A stretch of DNA of 11,970 bases from JBFLVQ01 sp040758525 (GCA_040758525.1 JBFLVQ010000252.1:1-11970), one strand, 5' to 3'; counted from the stretch's first letter, positions 1-7,024 are shown. Notes: a model not told the origin generated them from the sequence alone. Numbers and translations: made by a program.

Positions 1-1515
1 ATGTTTACGATAGATATCTTTAATCTCGCCCTGATCGTCATATTCGGCATTAGACCAGTCATAGGGATACCAATAAGACTTAGGTTCGAGTCGATAATCT
101 AGATGTATATGTTTAGTTTCGCGAAACTCTTCAATACCTTCGGCACCCAATTCACGACCTATCCCAGAAAGCCGCATACCGCCAAATGGACCAGCATCAT
201 TATCTGTGAGGGGATCATTGATCCAGAAAGTACCAGCTTTAATCTGTTCGGCAGCCATCATTGCATACTCCAGATTATTAGTAAGGATATTGGCGCCTAA
301 GCCATATTCAGAATCATTTGCTAGTGTGATTGCCTCTTGAATATCTTTAACAATCATAATTGGAGCAATAGGACCAAAAGTCTCTTCACGCATTAATGGC
401 ATAGAGTGATCGACATTAATGATTACTGTTGGCTCATAATAGAAACCTTTAGTCAAGTTAGCTGGCACACGTCCACCAGTAAGGATTTTGGCGCCCATTT
501 CACAAGCTCGGTCGAGTTTCTCTTGTACTTTATTGCGTTGTGCAGCATTAATCATTGGTCCTAGATCAATATCAGGTCCCAGTGGATCGCCTATACGTAG
601 ACGGTGTGTAAATTCGACAAACCGGTCTATATATTTATCAGCGATTGACTCCATTACATAAAAGCGCTCACCAGAAGTGCAGACTTGTCCCATATTCAAG
701 AAAGCCGCCCATACTGAACCACGCACGGCAGTATCAATATCAATATCTTCACAGACGATAAAGGGATCATTACCACCCAATTCTAAGTTCACCTTCTTAA
801 GCCCTTCTGCTGCGGCTATTGCAAGCTTGCGTCCAGTTGCAACACTGCCTGTGAAGGCAACTACACGAGTGAGTTTATGACGCACTAATGGTTCACCCAC
901 TTCAGGTCCATATCCGGTGAGAATATTAACTACACCAGCAGGAAGATGTTCATTGAAGATCTCGCCAACCATTAGTGTTGAGAGGGGTGTGTATTCAGAA
1001 GGTTTGATTACTACGGTATTGCCAGCGGCAAGTGCGGGAGCAACCTTCCAAGACATCAGTAGCAATGGATAGTTCCAGGGTACAATAGAGACGGCCACAC
1101 CATAAGGTTCTTTGACAACAAAATTCATCTGATGGCGCTGTACAGGTGAGATTGCACGACCCATATAATCACGCCCCAGCTCAGCATAGTAATCGAAGCA
1201 GGCTGCTACCCATTCGATCTCATCCATATTTTCGATCAGAGGTTTGCCGCCCTCCATTGTAAGTAGGCGAGCAAGTTGGGCACGATGCTCACGCAGATCA
1301 CGTGCGATGGCATGTAACAATTCACATTTCTCGATTCCTGGTTTGAAGCGCCAATCTTGTTGGGCACGCGCGGCGGCTTGCAACGTAAGGTCAGCATCTA
1401 CGGCGTGTGCGCGTGGTACTAAATCAATAACCTCTTCGGTTGCTGGATTGATCACGGCGAAACTCTCTCCGCTTGCGCTTTCGACAAACTTCCCATCAAT
1501 CAGCATCTTTCTCAT
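1..1515 (-). CDS. NAD(P)-dependent aldehyde dehydrogenase, betaine-aldehyde-dehydrogenase-like (3' end beyond window)
   Basis: This gene is open from an ATG at 1515 to base 1, giving 505 codons with no stop, so its last few codons lie outside the window. A strong AGGAGGA lies 5 bases before the ATG. The protein has the whole aldehyde dehydrogenase fold: PWNYP (146-150), VVIKPSE (168-174), the cofactor-loop motif FTGSVATG (221-228), the general base Glu245 in LELGG, the catalytic Cys279 in GQVCTSGER, EETFGP (377-382) and PFGG (443-446) near the C-terminus. Such enzymes oxidise an aldehyde to a carboxylic acid in the cytosol. The Cys region and the WINDP/PFGGMRLSG/GRELG block (431-457) resemble the betaine-aldehyde/aminoaldehyde group, but the substrate cannot be read from sequence. 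The tail after residue 470 is rich in Tyr and Trp (YWYPYDW). It is the third gene of a same-strand cluster behind RocA, which suggests amino-acid or amine catabolism. It is separated from the preceding gene by about 120 bp and may have its own promoter. Confidence 0.93.
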   Translation of the reverse strand, partial: MRKMLIDGKFVESASGESFAVINPATEEVIDLVPRAHAVDADLTLQAAARAQQDWRFKPGIEKCELLHAIARDLREHRAQLARLLTMEGGKPLIENMDEIEWVAACFDYYAELGRDYMGRAISPVQRHQMNFVVKEPYGVAVSIVPWNYPLLLMSWKVAPALAAGNTVVIKPSEYTPLSTLMVGEIFNEHLPAGVVNILTGYGPEVGEPLVRHKLTRVVAFTGSVATGRKLAIAAAEGLKKVNLELGGNDPFIVCEDIDIDTAVRGSVWAAFLNMGQVCTSGERFYVMESIADKYIDRFVEFTHRLRIGDPLGPDIDLGPMINAAQRNKVQEKLDRACEMGAKILTGGRVPANLTKGFYYEPTVIINVDHSMPLMREETFGPIAPIMIVKDIQEAITLANDSEYGLGANILTNNLEYAMMAAEQIKAGTFWINDPLTDNDAGPFGGMRLSGIGRELGAEGIEEFRETKHIHLDYRLEPKSYWYPYDWSNAEYDDQGEIKDIYRKH

Positions 1516-1634
1516 GCGATTCCTCCTGCCTATAAGGTGTAATAGACGCCTACAATTATTTGCTAAAATTATTTTATCGTGAGAGACAATGATAAGGGAG
1601 TTGTGACTGCTTATATTAAAATTCCTTGGCAGTG

Positions 1635-2156
1635 TCAGGCTGAGTAATCATCTATCCACATTAGGAAGTTGTAATCCTGGAGGGCAACAGATAGTTGATG
1701 AATATCGTCTTCATTAAGACTATCGGCATTAACAACGAAACCCATACGTTGCTGTTGTATGATACAGTGCTTACCCTCAGAGAGTAGATTGGCCACCTTC
1801 TCCACACTCTCTTCGATAAATTCATTCTCACGTTGAATTATGATTAGATGGATTTTATATAGCTCTTCTGTGGCTAGCTTATCGATTGTCTGGCCAAGTT
1901 GCTCTATTAGTTTGACGATCTCACTGCCATAGAGAAAAGTGCGATAATTGGTAGAGGAATTGGCAATACGGAAAATAATACGCTCTAGCAGATCACGATA
2001 ACCCGGTTCGTAGGTCTGCTTGCCTTCATAAAAGCCGAACATACCAGCTTTAGCCCAATGGGTTAGCTGAGTAGCAGTATTCTTGCGCTCAAGGCGGTCG
2101 CGTAGTTTTGCCGCGACGCTTTCCCGAGTGATCATAGACATTCGAAAGTAATCCAT
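1635..2156 (-). CDS. Hypothetical protein of 173 aa in the dehydrogenase cluster
   Basis: I do not recognise this protein with confidence. It is soluble and largely helical, with no signal peptide or membrane segment, and ends in an acidic/aromatic tail (LMWIDDYSA). The N-terminal part from ITRESVAAKLRDRLE to about residue 90 recalls small uncharacterised bacterial proteins that begin MITREEV and have a short helical fold. That likeness is from memory and weak. It lies 36 bp after rocA on the same strand and 119 bp before the second aldehyde dehydrogenase, so it is probably co-transcribed with rocA. The start is uncertain. The ATG at 2156 has no Shine-Dalgarno site except one buried in a hairpin. 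In-frame ATGs also occur at 2141 and 2135, and the latter gives MITRES, which would fit the remembered family. Confidence 0.75.
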   Translation of the reverse strand: MDYFRMSMITRESVAAKLRDRLERKNTATQLTHWAKAGMFGFYEGKQTYEPGYRDLLERIIFRIANSSTNYRTFLYGSEIVKLIEQLGQTIDKLATEELYKIHLIIIQRENEFIEESVEKVANLLSEGKHCIIQQQRMGFVVNADSLNEDDIHQLSVALQDYNFLMWIDDYSA

Positions 2157-2158
2157 GC

Positions 2159-2180
2159 AGAGGGACTAAATCGTCCCTCT
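2159..2180 (-). promoter_or_regulatory. Hairpin directly upstream of the 173-aa gene
   Basis: A perfect inverted repeat, AGAGGGAC and GTCCCTCT, has an 8-bp stem and a 6-base loop. It fills most of the 36-bp gap between the rocA stop and the next ATG, ending 2 bases before that ATG in the direction of transcription. No T-tract follows, so it is not an ordinary intrinsic terminator. The only Shine-Dalgarno-like bases here (AGAGGG) are in the stem. It could limit translation of the downstream gene, mark an RNA processing point, or be a protein-binding site. Confidence 0.5.
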
Positions 2181-2192
2181 TGCTAATATTCT

Positions 2193-3755
2193 TTACAGCT
2201 TTTCTGCTACCGACTTGGCCTGCAGAAAGAGTAATAGATAGTCTCGTCCACCCGCTTTTGAATCGGTGCCAGACATGTTGAAACCGCCAAAGGGGTGAAC
2301 ATCAACAAATGCGCCTGTACATTTACGGTTAAGATAGAGGTTGCCAACATGAAAATCACGTCTTGCTCTTTCCAGATTCTCACGATTGCGAGAATAGACA
2401 GCACCGGTAAGCCCATATTCGGTATTGTTGGCAATTGCTAGTGCATGATCAAAATTGTCTGCCTTTAGACAAGCGAGTACTGGACCAAAGATCTCCTCTT
2501 GAGAGATACGCGCTTGTGGATCGACATCGGCAATCACAGTTGGTTGTATGAAGTAACCATCTACGGCTTCCGACATCTTACCGCCACCCGCTACCAGCGT
2601 GCCTTCGCCTTTGCCAGTCTCTATATAGCCTAGAATTGATTCATAAGCCTGCTTACTTACTACCGGACCCATAAAATTGTTTACATCTACAGTATTGCCT
2701 ACACGTAGTGCTTTGGTTTTAGCAGCCACTAACTCTATTACCTTGTCATATACCTCTTCAACAATCACTGCGCGTGAGCAGGCAGAACATTTCTGTCCAG
2801 AAAACCCGAAGGCAGAGGTGACAATACCGGCGGCTGCTTCTTCCAGATTCGCGCTGGCATCAACAACGATAGTATCCTTACCACCCATTTCGGCAATCAC
2901 ACGCTTAATCCAGATCTGACTAGGCGCGGTTTGAGCAGCCAATTTATTTATATGTAAACCTACATCGCGTGAGCCTGTGAAGGCGATAAACCTAGTTTTG
3001 GCATGGCTCACCAAATAATCCCCAATCTTGCCGCCACTACCAGGTAGGAAATTGACCACACCAGGCGGCAACGAGATCGATTCAAGCAATTCCATAAACT
3101 TTGCTGCAATCACAGGACTCTCGCTGGACGGCTTAAGCACTACAGTATTGCCTGCTGCTACCGGCGCCATCGTCATTCCTGCCATAATCGCAAGCGGGAA
3201 GTTCCAAGGAGGAATAACTATCCCCACACCCAGCGGTACATAGAACATCTCATTTACCTCATTAGGCAGAGGTGAAGGAGTTAGTGGTTGACGTTGTGCA
3301 TAACGCAGCGCCTCACGACCATAAAAATCTAGGAAGTCGATGGCCTCGGCAGTATCTGCATCGGCTTCTGCCCAAGATTTACCTACTTCATAAACCATCC
3401 AGGCAGAGAATTCATTACGCCGCCGGCGCAGTTCGTTAGCAGCTTGAAAAAGATAACGAGCACGATCCTCAGCCGATACTCTTTTCCAACGCTCGAAGGC
3501 GGCAGTCGCAGTATCTAAGGCGCGTGCTGCCAGTTGTTGATCAGCTCTATGTACCTTGCCAATCACCTCTTTGGTATTGCTAGGATTAATGGAAGTACTT
3601 AAGTCGCCTGTCTCCACTTTCTCACCACCAACAATACAGGGATAGGTGGCGCCCAACTTGCCTTTGACCTCGTTGAGTGCTTTTTGAAAGACGTGTACAA
3701 CACGCTCGTCACTAAAATCTAGATAGGTCTCATTCTTGAATGGGTGTAATTGCAT
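2193..3755 (-). CDS. rocA: L-glutamate gamma-semialdehyde dehydrogenase (1-pyrroline-5-carboxylate dehydrogenase), RocA type
   Basis: The 520-aa product matches the RocA family in length and along its whole sequence, from the N-terminal PFKNETYLDFS to the C-terminal PFGGFNMSGTDSKAGG. It oxidises glutamate-gamma-semialdehyde to glutamate with NAD+, the last step of proline and arginine/ornithine breakdown, in the cytosol. Visible catalytic features are PWNFP (183-187), the Rossmann-side FTGSRDVG (259-266), the general base Glu289 in AEMGGKD and the nucleophile Cys323 in SGQKCSACSR. The EEIFGP motif (420-425) is also present. The ATG at 3755 is preceded by GAGGA at 9 bases. No proline dehydrogenase or arginase gene is visible in this window, so the source of the semialdehyde is unknown. 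The next two genes on the strand, a 173-aa unknown and a second aldehyde dehydrogenase, may share its transcript. A candidate operator overlaps its promoter. Confidence 0.95.
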   Translation of the reverse strand: MQLHPFKNETYLDFSDERVVHVFQKALNEVKGKLGATYPCIVGGEKVETGDLSTSINPSNTKEVIGKVHRADQQLAARALDTATAAFERWKRVSAEDRARYLFQAANELRRRRNEFSAWMVYEVGKSWAEADADTAEAIDFLDFYGREALRYAQRQPLTPSPLPNEVNEMFYVPLGVGIVIPPWNFPLAIMAGMTMAPVAAGNTVVLKPSSESPVIAAKFMELLESISLPPGVVNFLPGSGGKIGDYLVSHAKTRFIAFTGSRDVGLHINKLAAQTAPSQIWIKRVIAEMGGKDTIVVDASANLEEAAAGIVTSAFGFSGQKCSACSRAVIVEEVYDKVIELVAAKTKALRVGNTVDVNNFMGPVVSKQAYESILGYIETGKGEGTLVAGGGKMSEAVDGYFIQPTVIADVDPQARISQEEIFGPVLACLKADNFDHALAIANNTEYGLTGAVYSRNRENLERARRDFHVGNLYLNRKCTGAFVDVHPFGGFNMSGTDSKAGGRDYLLLFLQAKSVAEKL

Positions 3756-3773
3756 GATATTAATCCTCAGAGT

Positions 3774-3782
3774 TTTATACCA
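3774..3782 (-). promoter_or_regulatory. Candidate extended -10 promoter element of rocA
   Basis: On the minus strand the sequence reads TGGTATAAA, a TGn-type extended -10 with TATAAA, about 18 bases before the rocA ATG. No convincing -35 hexamer is present at 16-18 bases, which is common for extended -10 promoters. The predicted transcript start falls close to the GAGGA ribosome site, giving a very short leader and weakening the call. Confidence 0.35.
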
Positions 3783-3798
3783 CAGAGCTGGCTGTGGT
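3779..3798. promoter_or_regulatory. Inverted repeat, candidate operator at the rocA promoter
   Basis: A perfect inverted repeat, ACCACAG then 6 bases then CTGTGGT, spans 20 bp and overlaps the TGG and first bases of the extended -10 of rocA. A dimeric regulator binding here would block RNA polymerase. No regulator gene is adjacent, so the factor is unknown. Confidence 0.4.
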
Positions 3799-3811
3799 TA
3801 TAGTTTTTCTA

Positions 3812-3833
3812 GAATAAGAGAGAAGTCTTATCC
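3812..3833 (-). terminator. Weak hairpin downstream of the Ig-like gene
   Basis: In the minus-strand transcript GGATAAGA pairs with TCTTATTC (8 bp including one G-U) around a 6-base loop, 35 bases after the stop of the Ig-like gene. It is followed by an A-run rather than a U-run, so termination by this hairpin alone is doubtful. Confidence 0.25.
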
Positions 3834-3867
3834 TACCTCACCCTACTACGTCAATAGCATGTTGTCG

Positions 3868-5121
3868 TTACTCTACCAGTAGACTTAATACAAAAGTATT
3901 AGAAGCGATGCCCTCCGAGATGACCTGAATTTGGTTGGCGCCAGCACGTAAATTGAGTTTACGTCGGCTGCCTTTCAAAGTGATAGCAGTATCGCTCTGG
4001 CCTATACTTTGGCGAGAGACATCCTGTCCATTAATTATTACTTGTGCTCCTGATAAGCCAAATCCGAAACCGCTGATAAATAGTCTTGGGCGTGCCGGCA
4101 CAACTGAGTTAATACCAACCCCCTTACGTACAATCAGATTGAAAGAGGTCTGCGCTGAGAGTCCAGCTAGATCGCTAACTCGCACAGTTATACGTCCACC
4201 CGCTGTTTCACTTGGCGGTACAGTAATACGTAGTGTAAACGTACCGTTACCAGTATCGGCAGGAAAGATATAAGAGAGACCGCTCTCGATCGAGAAACGT
4301 AACCCTATATTGCCATCTGGATCATTGGCTTGAATAACCAATGTCTTCGACTCTCCTACACGTACAATCTGATCTGGAATAGTGGCAATGCTGGGAGGCC
4401 GATTTACTGATAGAACATTGACAGTAAAAGTAGTATTTGAAGAGAGTCCAAATTGGTCACTAGCTGTTACGGTACAAAAGGATCTGCCAATATCAGCATC
4501 TTTGGGTGCGATTATCAAGGCAAGCTCTTTAACAGTAATAAAGTTACCACGATCACAGCGAATTGAGAGAGTAATTGAATCGCCATTGGGATCGCTAACC
4601 GCGACATTTAACGTAACAGTCTGGCCAGCCTGCACATTAGTATCTGGAATAGTAAACTGTGGTTGGAGCTTTCCCCTTTGATTGACTGGCAACTTTGCTG
4701 TCAAGACAATCGCTTGCTCATCATCCACCAAGGCTACATTTTCGATTGCAAGTACAGAAGTAAGCCCTGCTGGCAAGGGTGAAAATTCCCCCCTAGAGCC
4801 TTTGCTGATATGTGAACGGTAAAGAAATTCCAGCACGCCAAAATTGTCGCTGCTGCCTGAGTCAAGCAATATACCATTAACCATCAATTGATAATTGCGG
4901 CGAGGTAATAGCCCTACGGCACTGACTTCAAAGCGCTGGTGAGGAACAGTCCCTGCTCGATAGCTAATCTTGACAATACCAGTTGCATTAGCACCTTGTA
5001 ACGCTACTAGCCGTTTAATAGCGGCGCGGCGCGACCTTTCTTGAGCCTGCGTTGCGCTAGCATCGACAAACAGAAGCAGTGTGGTTAGCAAGATCAGAAA
5101 GGCGATAGCTCTACTTTTCAC
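3868..5121 (-). CDS. Secreted Ig-like/IPT-domain protein
   Basis: This 417-aa exported protein starts at a GTG with an AGGAGGAG ribosome site 6 bases upstream. Residues 1-27 form a signal peptide: basic MKSR, a hydrophobic stretch to about residue 19, then ASATQAQ. After it come a beta-rich domain (about 45-145) with two short hairpin-like segments, then two cadherin/Ig-like repeats (about 155-236 and 240-331). The repeats share the pattern IPD..v.aGqt.tl...v.DPnGd, and the second begins NRPPSIATIPDQIV. The last part (about 335-415) has the GFGFG.sgAqViING and final AsNTFvLsL features of an IPT/TIG-like domain. There is no LPXTG, lipobox or C-terminal membrane segment, so it is probably secreted to the periplasm or outside. 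Such domains mediate adhesion or binding, but no ligand can be named. It lies upstream of rocA on the same strand with a 112-bp gap and is divergent from the 73-aa gene. Confidence 0.9.
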   Translation of the reverse strand: MKSRAIAFLILLTTLLLFVDASATQAQERSRRAAIKRLVALQGANATGIVKISYRAGTVPHQRFEVSAVGLLPRRNYQLMVNGILLDSGSSDNFGVLEFLYRSHISKGSRGEFSPLPAGLTSVLAIENVALVDDEQAIVLTAKLPVNQRGKLQPQFTIPDTNVQAGQTVTLNVAVSDPNGDSITLSIRCDRGNFITVKELALIIAPKDADIGRSFCTVTASDQFGLSSNTTFTVNVLSVNRPPSIATIPDQIVRVGESKTLVIQANDPDGNIGLRFSIESGLSYIFPADTGNGTFTLRITVPPSETAGGRITVRVSDLAGLSAQTSFNLIVRKGVGINSVVPARPRLFISGFGFGLSGAQVIINGQDVSRQSIGQSDTAITLKGSRRKLNLRAGANQIQVISEGIASNTFVLSLLVE

Positions 5122-5201
5122 TCTTCTCCTCCTAGCAGTAATGACGCACGCTATCGTAGGTGCAAATATTGCTGCTATCTCATTTACTGGAAGTTTTTCT
5201 G

Positions 5202-5231
5202 ATAATAGCAGAGAAATAGATCGTGTGGCAG
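5202..5231 (-). promoter_or_regulatory. Candidate promoter of the Ig-like gene
   Basis: The minus strand reads CTGCCA, 18 bases, then TATTAT preceded by TGC, giving an extended -10 (TGCTATTAT) with a 4/6 match to the -35 consensus. The predicted start near 5195 leaves a leader of about 75 bases before the GTG at 5121. Confidence 0.45.
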
Positions 5232-5256
5232 GAAGATACCGAGCGATTGCTTCTTT

Positions 5257-5265
5257 TGGTATAAT
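5257..5265 (+). promoter_or_regulatory. Extended -10 promoter of the 73-aa/177-aa gene pair
   Basis: TGGTATAAT is a perfect TGn plus TATAAT extended -10, located 57 bases before the GTG at 5323. No good -35 hexamer is visible at 16-18 bases. It is divergent from the promoter of the Ig-like gene, and the two -10 elements are about 50 bp apart. Confidence 0.55.
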
Positions 5266-5322
5266 TCGGTATTGGGTTCTGCTTTTGGCAGATGGGCAAT
5301 TTGTATATTAAGGACTAGTATT

Positions 5323-5544
5323 GTGACTACTAAAGAGAGCCCTTTTTGTGAACTAGTACGCACACGCAGAGGAACTGAAGATAATAGGCCCTCTTTGGCA
5401 GCTCCCGAGCCGGTGACGCTCGCTGCTTTCTACTGCACGCTCAATAATGGGCCTTGTCGTTATGCACTAAGAAAGATGGATTGCCCTGTCTACCAGGACT
5501 ACCTAAGCTTTAACCAGTCCGCCGAGAGCGGCCAACCGCAGTAA
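5323..5544 (+). CDS. Small cysteine-containing hypothetical protein (73 aa)
   Basis: I do not recognise this protein. The chosen start is a GTG at 5323 with AAGGA 8 bases upstream. A longer reading from a TTG at 5272 would leave no leader behind the TATAAT element. The product has four cysteines (9, 38, 45, 54); the last three lie in a compact block FYC-x6-C-x8-CPVYQDY that could bind metal or form a small folded knot. The first 30 residues are polar with two Arg-rich points, and the tail is Ser/Gln-rich. There is no signal peptide, so reducing cytosol favours metal binding over disulfides. Its stop is 12 bases before the next ATG, and a near-consensus promoter precedes it, which is the best evidence that it is real. 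Confidence 0.55.
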   Translation: MTTKESPFCELVRTRRGTEDNRPSLAAPEPVTLAAFYCTLNNGPCRYALRKMDCPVYQDYLSFNQSAESGQPQ

Positions 5545-5556
5545 CAGTAAAATAAT

Positions 5557-6090
5557 ATGCCAATAAAGAAAGATATCTCCGGCAAGACACGTATCAGAGT
5601 AGAAGATTTTAGTCAGGGGCTCTATCAATTTGCACTTGGTGCCGCTGCCAAGATTCAGCAAGAGTTACTTGGTCAGTCAGCCCTTGATCAACATCGCCAA
5701 CATATAGAAAGCGCTACCCTAGGACTACTCGCCTCTGCCCTCTGGTTGGTCAAGTATATTGCTGATCAGACATACCGTAACCGTGATTTTTACTACCGTT
5801 GCCAACAGGTACTGGAAGAGAAGTTCTGCGAGCAGATAGATAAAGCTAGCGATGGTCAGTGTGATCACAAGGAACTGATCGATTATCTTAATAAGTTACA
5901 TAGTATCTATGATAAAGCCTGGTCAAATAATAGTGAACCTGGTCGCACATGGTGGCTGGCCCAGGCAATGGCTAAAGAGATTCTTGATACTGATGATCCT
6001 CCAGAACTGGCAATTGTTATCTTAGTAGGAGAGATAGAGTCAACACTAGCCATGGGAGTGCGCTTAGTGCGGTCTTATATAATCTATTAA
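5557..6090 (+). CDS. Hypothetical helical protein (177 aa)
   Basis: I do not recognise this protein. It is predicted to be mostly alpha-helical and soluble. There is an amphipathic helix around 22-42, a hydrophobic helix at about 53-69 (ATLGLLASALWLVKYIA), a charged helical middle with Cys82, Cys91 and Cys102, and a hydrophobic C-terminal helix (about 150-177) ending in RLVRSYIIY. The hydrophobic stretches are interrupted by Glu or Lys and look like a helical-bundle core rather than clear membrane spans. There is no signal peptide. The ATG at 5557 has no Shine-Dalgarno site, so its translation is probably coupled to the 73-aa gene whose stop is 12 bases upstream. It precedes the sigma-factor module on the same strand by 119 bp and could belong to it, but nothing in its sequence proves this. 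Confidence 0.75.
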   Translation: MPIKKDISGKTRIRVEDFSQGLYQFALGAAAKIQQELLGQSALDQHRQHIESATLGLLASALWLVKYIADQTYRNRDFYYRCQQVLEEKFCEQIDKASDGQCDHKELIDYLNKLHSIYDKAWSNNSEPGRTWWLAQAMAKEILDTDDPPELAIVILVGEIESTLAMGVRLVRSYIIY

Positions 6091-6114
6091 TACCTGCTAA
6101 TTTTCAATTTTTTA

Positions 6115-6128
6115 GCAAAAATTTTTGC
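6115..6128. repeat. AT-rich palindrome upstream of the sigma gene
   Basis: GCAAAAATTTTTGC is a perfect 14-base palindrome in an AT-rich stretch 24 bases after the 177-aa gene. Just before it TGCTAA (6095-6100) and TTAGCA (6112-6117) can also pair. It could end the upstream transcript, though no clean T-tract follows, or act as a bent-DNA upstream element for the next promoter. Confidence 0.35.
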
Positions 6129-6151
6129 ACTAATTTTCCTCTCCTGAGTTC

Positions 6152-6170
6152 TAATGCTTAGCATTACAAT
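6152..6170 (+). promoter_or_regulatory. Candidate promoter with overlapping operator-like repeat for the sigma module
   Basis: TAATGC-TTA-GCATTA (6152-6166) is a perfect inverted repeat with 6-bp arms. TACAAT (6165-6170), one base from the -10 consensus, overlaps its right end. The predicted start near 6177 gives a leader of about 30 bases to the ATG at 6210. The -35 region is not recognisable. The overlap suggests that a repressor or autoregulator would control the module here. Confidence 0.4.
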
Positions 6171-6209
6171 AGTGGGAACTTTGCTGAAGAGGTGTGTGGG
6201 TGCTCTTTG

Positions 6210-6947
6210 ATGCGCGATCTTAAGAGCCAGGCTGTAAATTTAGACGAGGAAGAGAAAGAAAAGATAAGCATAAAGCAGGAGCAATCCGATGAGGAGCTTA
6301 TTGCTGCGTGCCTAGATCGTAGTGTCTATGCCTGGGAGACATTGATTGAGCGCTATCAGTCGCTGATCTACTCCATTCCAATAAAGTATGGTCTAGGCCA
6401 GCAAGATGCCGCAGATATTTTCCAGAACACTTGTGTAAAGCTGGTGGAAAAACTGCCTAATCTACGTGATCACAGTAAATTCCGCTCTTGGTTAATTACT
6501 ATGGTGGTACGGCAATGTTGGCGTGTACGGCAACGCCAGTGCCAAGAGACTCCGATCTCAAACTTCCTTGAGGAAGAGCAGGATGAACTAGGTTGGGAGT
6601 TGCCAGCGGAGATCCAATCAGCCGATCAATGGTTAATTGAATTAGAGTGTCGCCATCAGATTCACACTGCATTTGCGCAACTTTCCCAGCGTTGCCAGCA
6701 GTTGCTTAATTACCTATTCTTCCGCGATCCACCCGCCACCTATAAGGAGATCGCTGCGGAGACAGGTCTGGATCTAGATAGTATTGGCTCAGCGCGCTGC
6801 CGTTGCTTAGAGAAGTTGAAATTTCTCTACGATCGCGTCAACAGCAAAAGGGTGAGCCGTAAAGCAAATACCAGACAGGTAAAGAAAAAAGATCAACAAC
6901 CGCTGACCAGCGAAGAGGAAGACCTAAATAGCGATTACCGGCAGTAG
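6210..6947 (+). CDS. ECF-family RNA polymerase sigma factor
   Basis: This is a sigma-70-family factor of the short (region 2 plus region 4) type, 245 aa from the ATG at 6210 or 251 aa from an upstream GTG at 6192. Neither start has a well-spaced ribosome site. The ATG is preferred because the only purine-rich site (GAAGAG) abuts the GTG. Counted from the GTG, region 2 runs from about 33 to 117: SDEELI, then AWETLIERYQSLIYSI, the -10-recognition DAADIFQNTCVKLVEKL and RSWLITMVVRQCWRVRQR. Region 4 (about 150-213) holds the helix-turn-helix YKEIAAETGLDLDSIGSARCRCLEKL that reads the -35 element. A charged low-complexity tail (about 217-251) follows and is longer than in typical ECF factors. It directs RNA polymerase to a specific promoter set. 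The zinc-finger protein 77 bp downstream is its probable partner and inhibitor. Confidence 0.92.
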   Translation: MRDLKSQAVNLDEEEKEKISIKQEQSDEELIAACLDRSVYAWETLIERYQSLIYSIPIKYGLGQQDAADIFQNTCVKLVEKLPNLRDHSKFRSWLITMVVRQCWRVRQRQCQETPISNFLEEEQDELGWELPAEIQSADQWLIELECRHQIHTAFAQLSQRCQQLLNYLFFRDPPATYKEIAAETGLDLDSIGSARCRCLEKLKFLYDRVNSKRVSRKANTRQVKKKDQQPLTSEEEDLNSDYRQ

Positions 6948-6991
6948 CTCTAGGAGTGTTCCCTACACTAGGTGATTGACCCTAGCAGTAT

Positions 6992-7008
6992 ACTTGCCGG
7001 CGACAAGT
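6992..7008 (+). other. Short hairpin before the anti-sigma gene
   Basis: ACTTG and CAAGT can pair around a 7-base GC-rich loop (CCGGCGA), ending 5 bases before the GGAG ribosome site (7014-7017) of the next gene. A second short repeat, CTAGG/CCTAG, lies just upstream (about 6969-6984). Both are short and may be chance, but the 77-bp gap is otherwise unexplained in a tight operon. Confidence 0.25.
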
Positions 7009-7024
7009 GATATGGAGATAGACT

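Noticed and set aside
1554..1574. Direct repeat AATTATTT at 13-base spacing in the gap before the second aldehyde dehydrogenase
   Set aside because: Short and AT-rich, in AT-rich intergenic DNA. Only two copies and no clear function.
2677..3243. Plus-strand open frames across rocA
   Set aside because: These are antisense shadows of a clearly conserved enzyme gene.
5081..5311. Plus-strand open frame of 76 codons with a hydrophobic N-terminus resembling a signal peptide
   Set aside because: It begins inside the antisense of the Ig-like gene's signal-peptide region, runs through both candidate promoters and has no ribosome site. It is most likely a shadow of the signal-peptide coding bases.
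6175..6179. GGAAC resembling an ECF -35 element before the sigma gene, suggesting autoregulation
   Set aside because: A matching -10 at 16-17 bases would fall at or after the likely start codons, and no convincing -10 is seen there. Probably chance.
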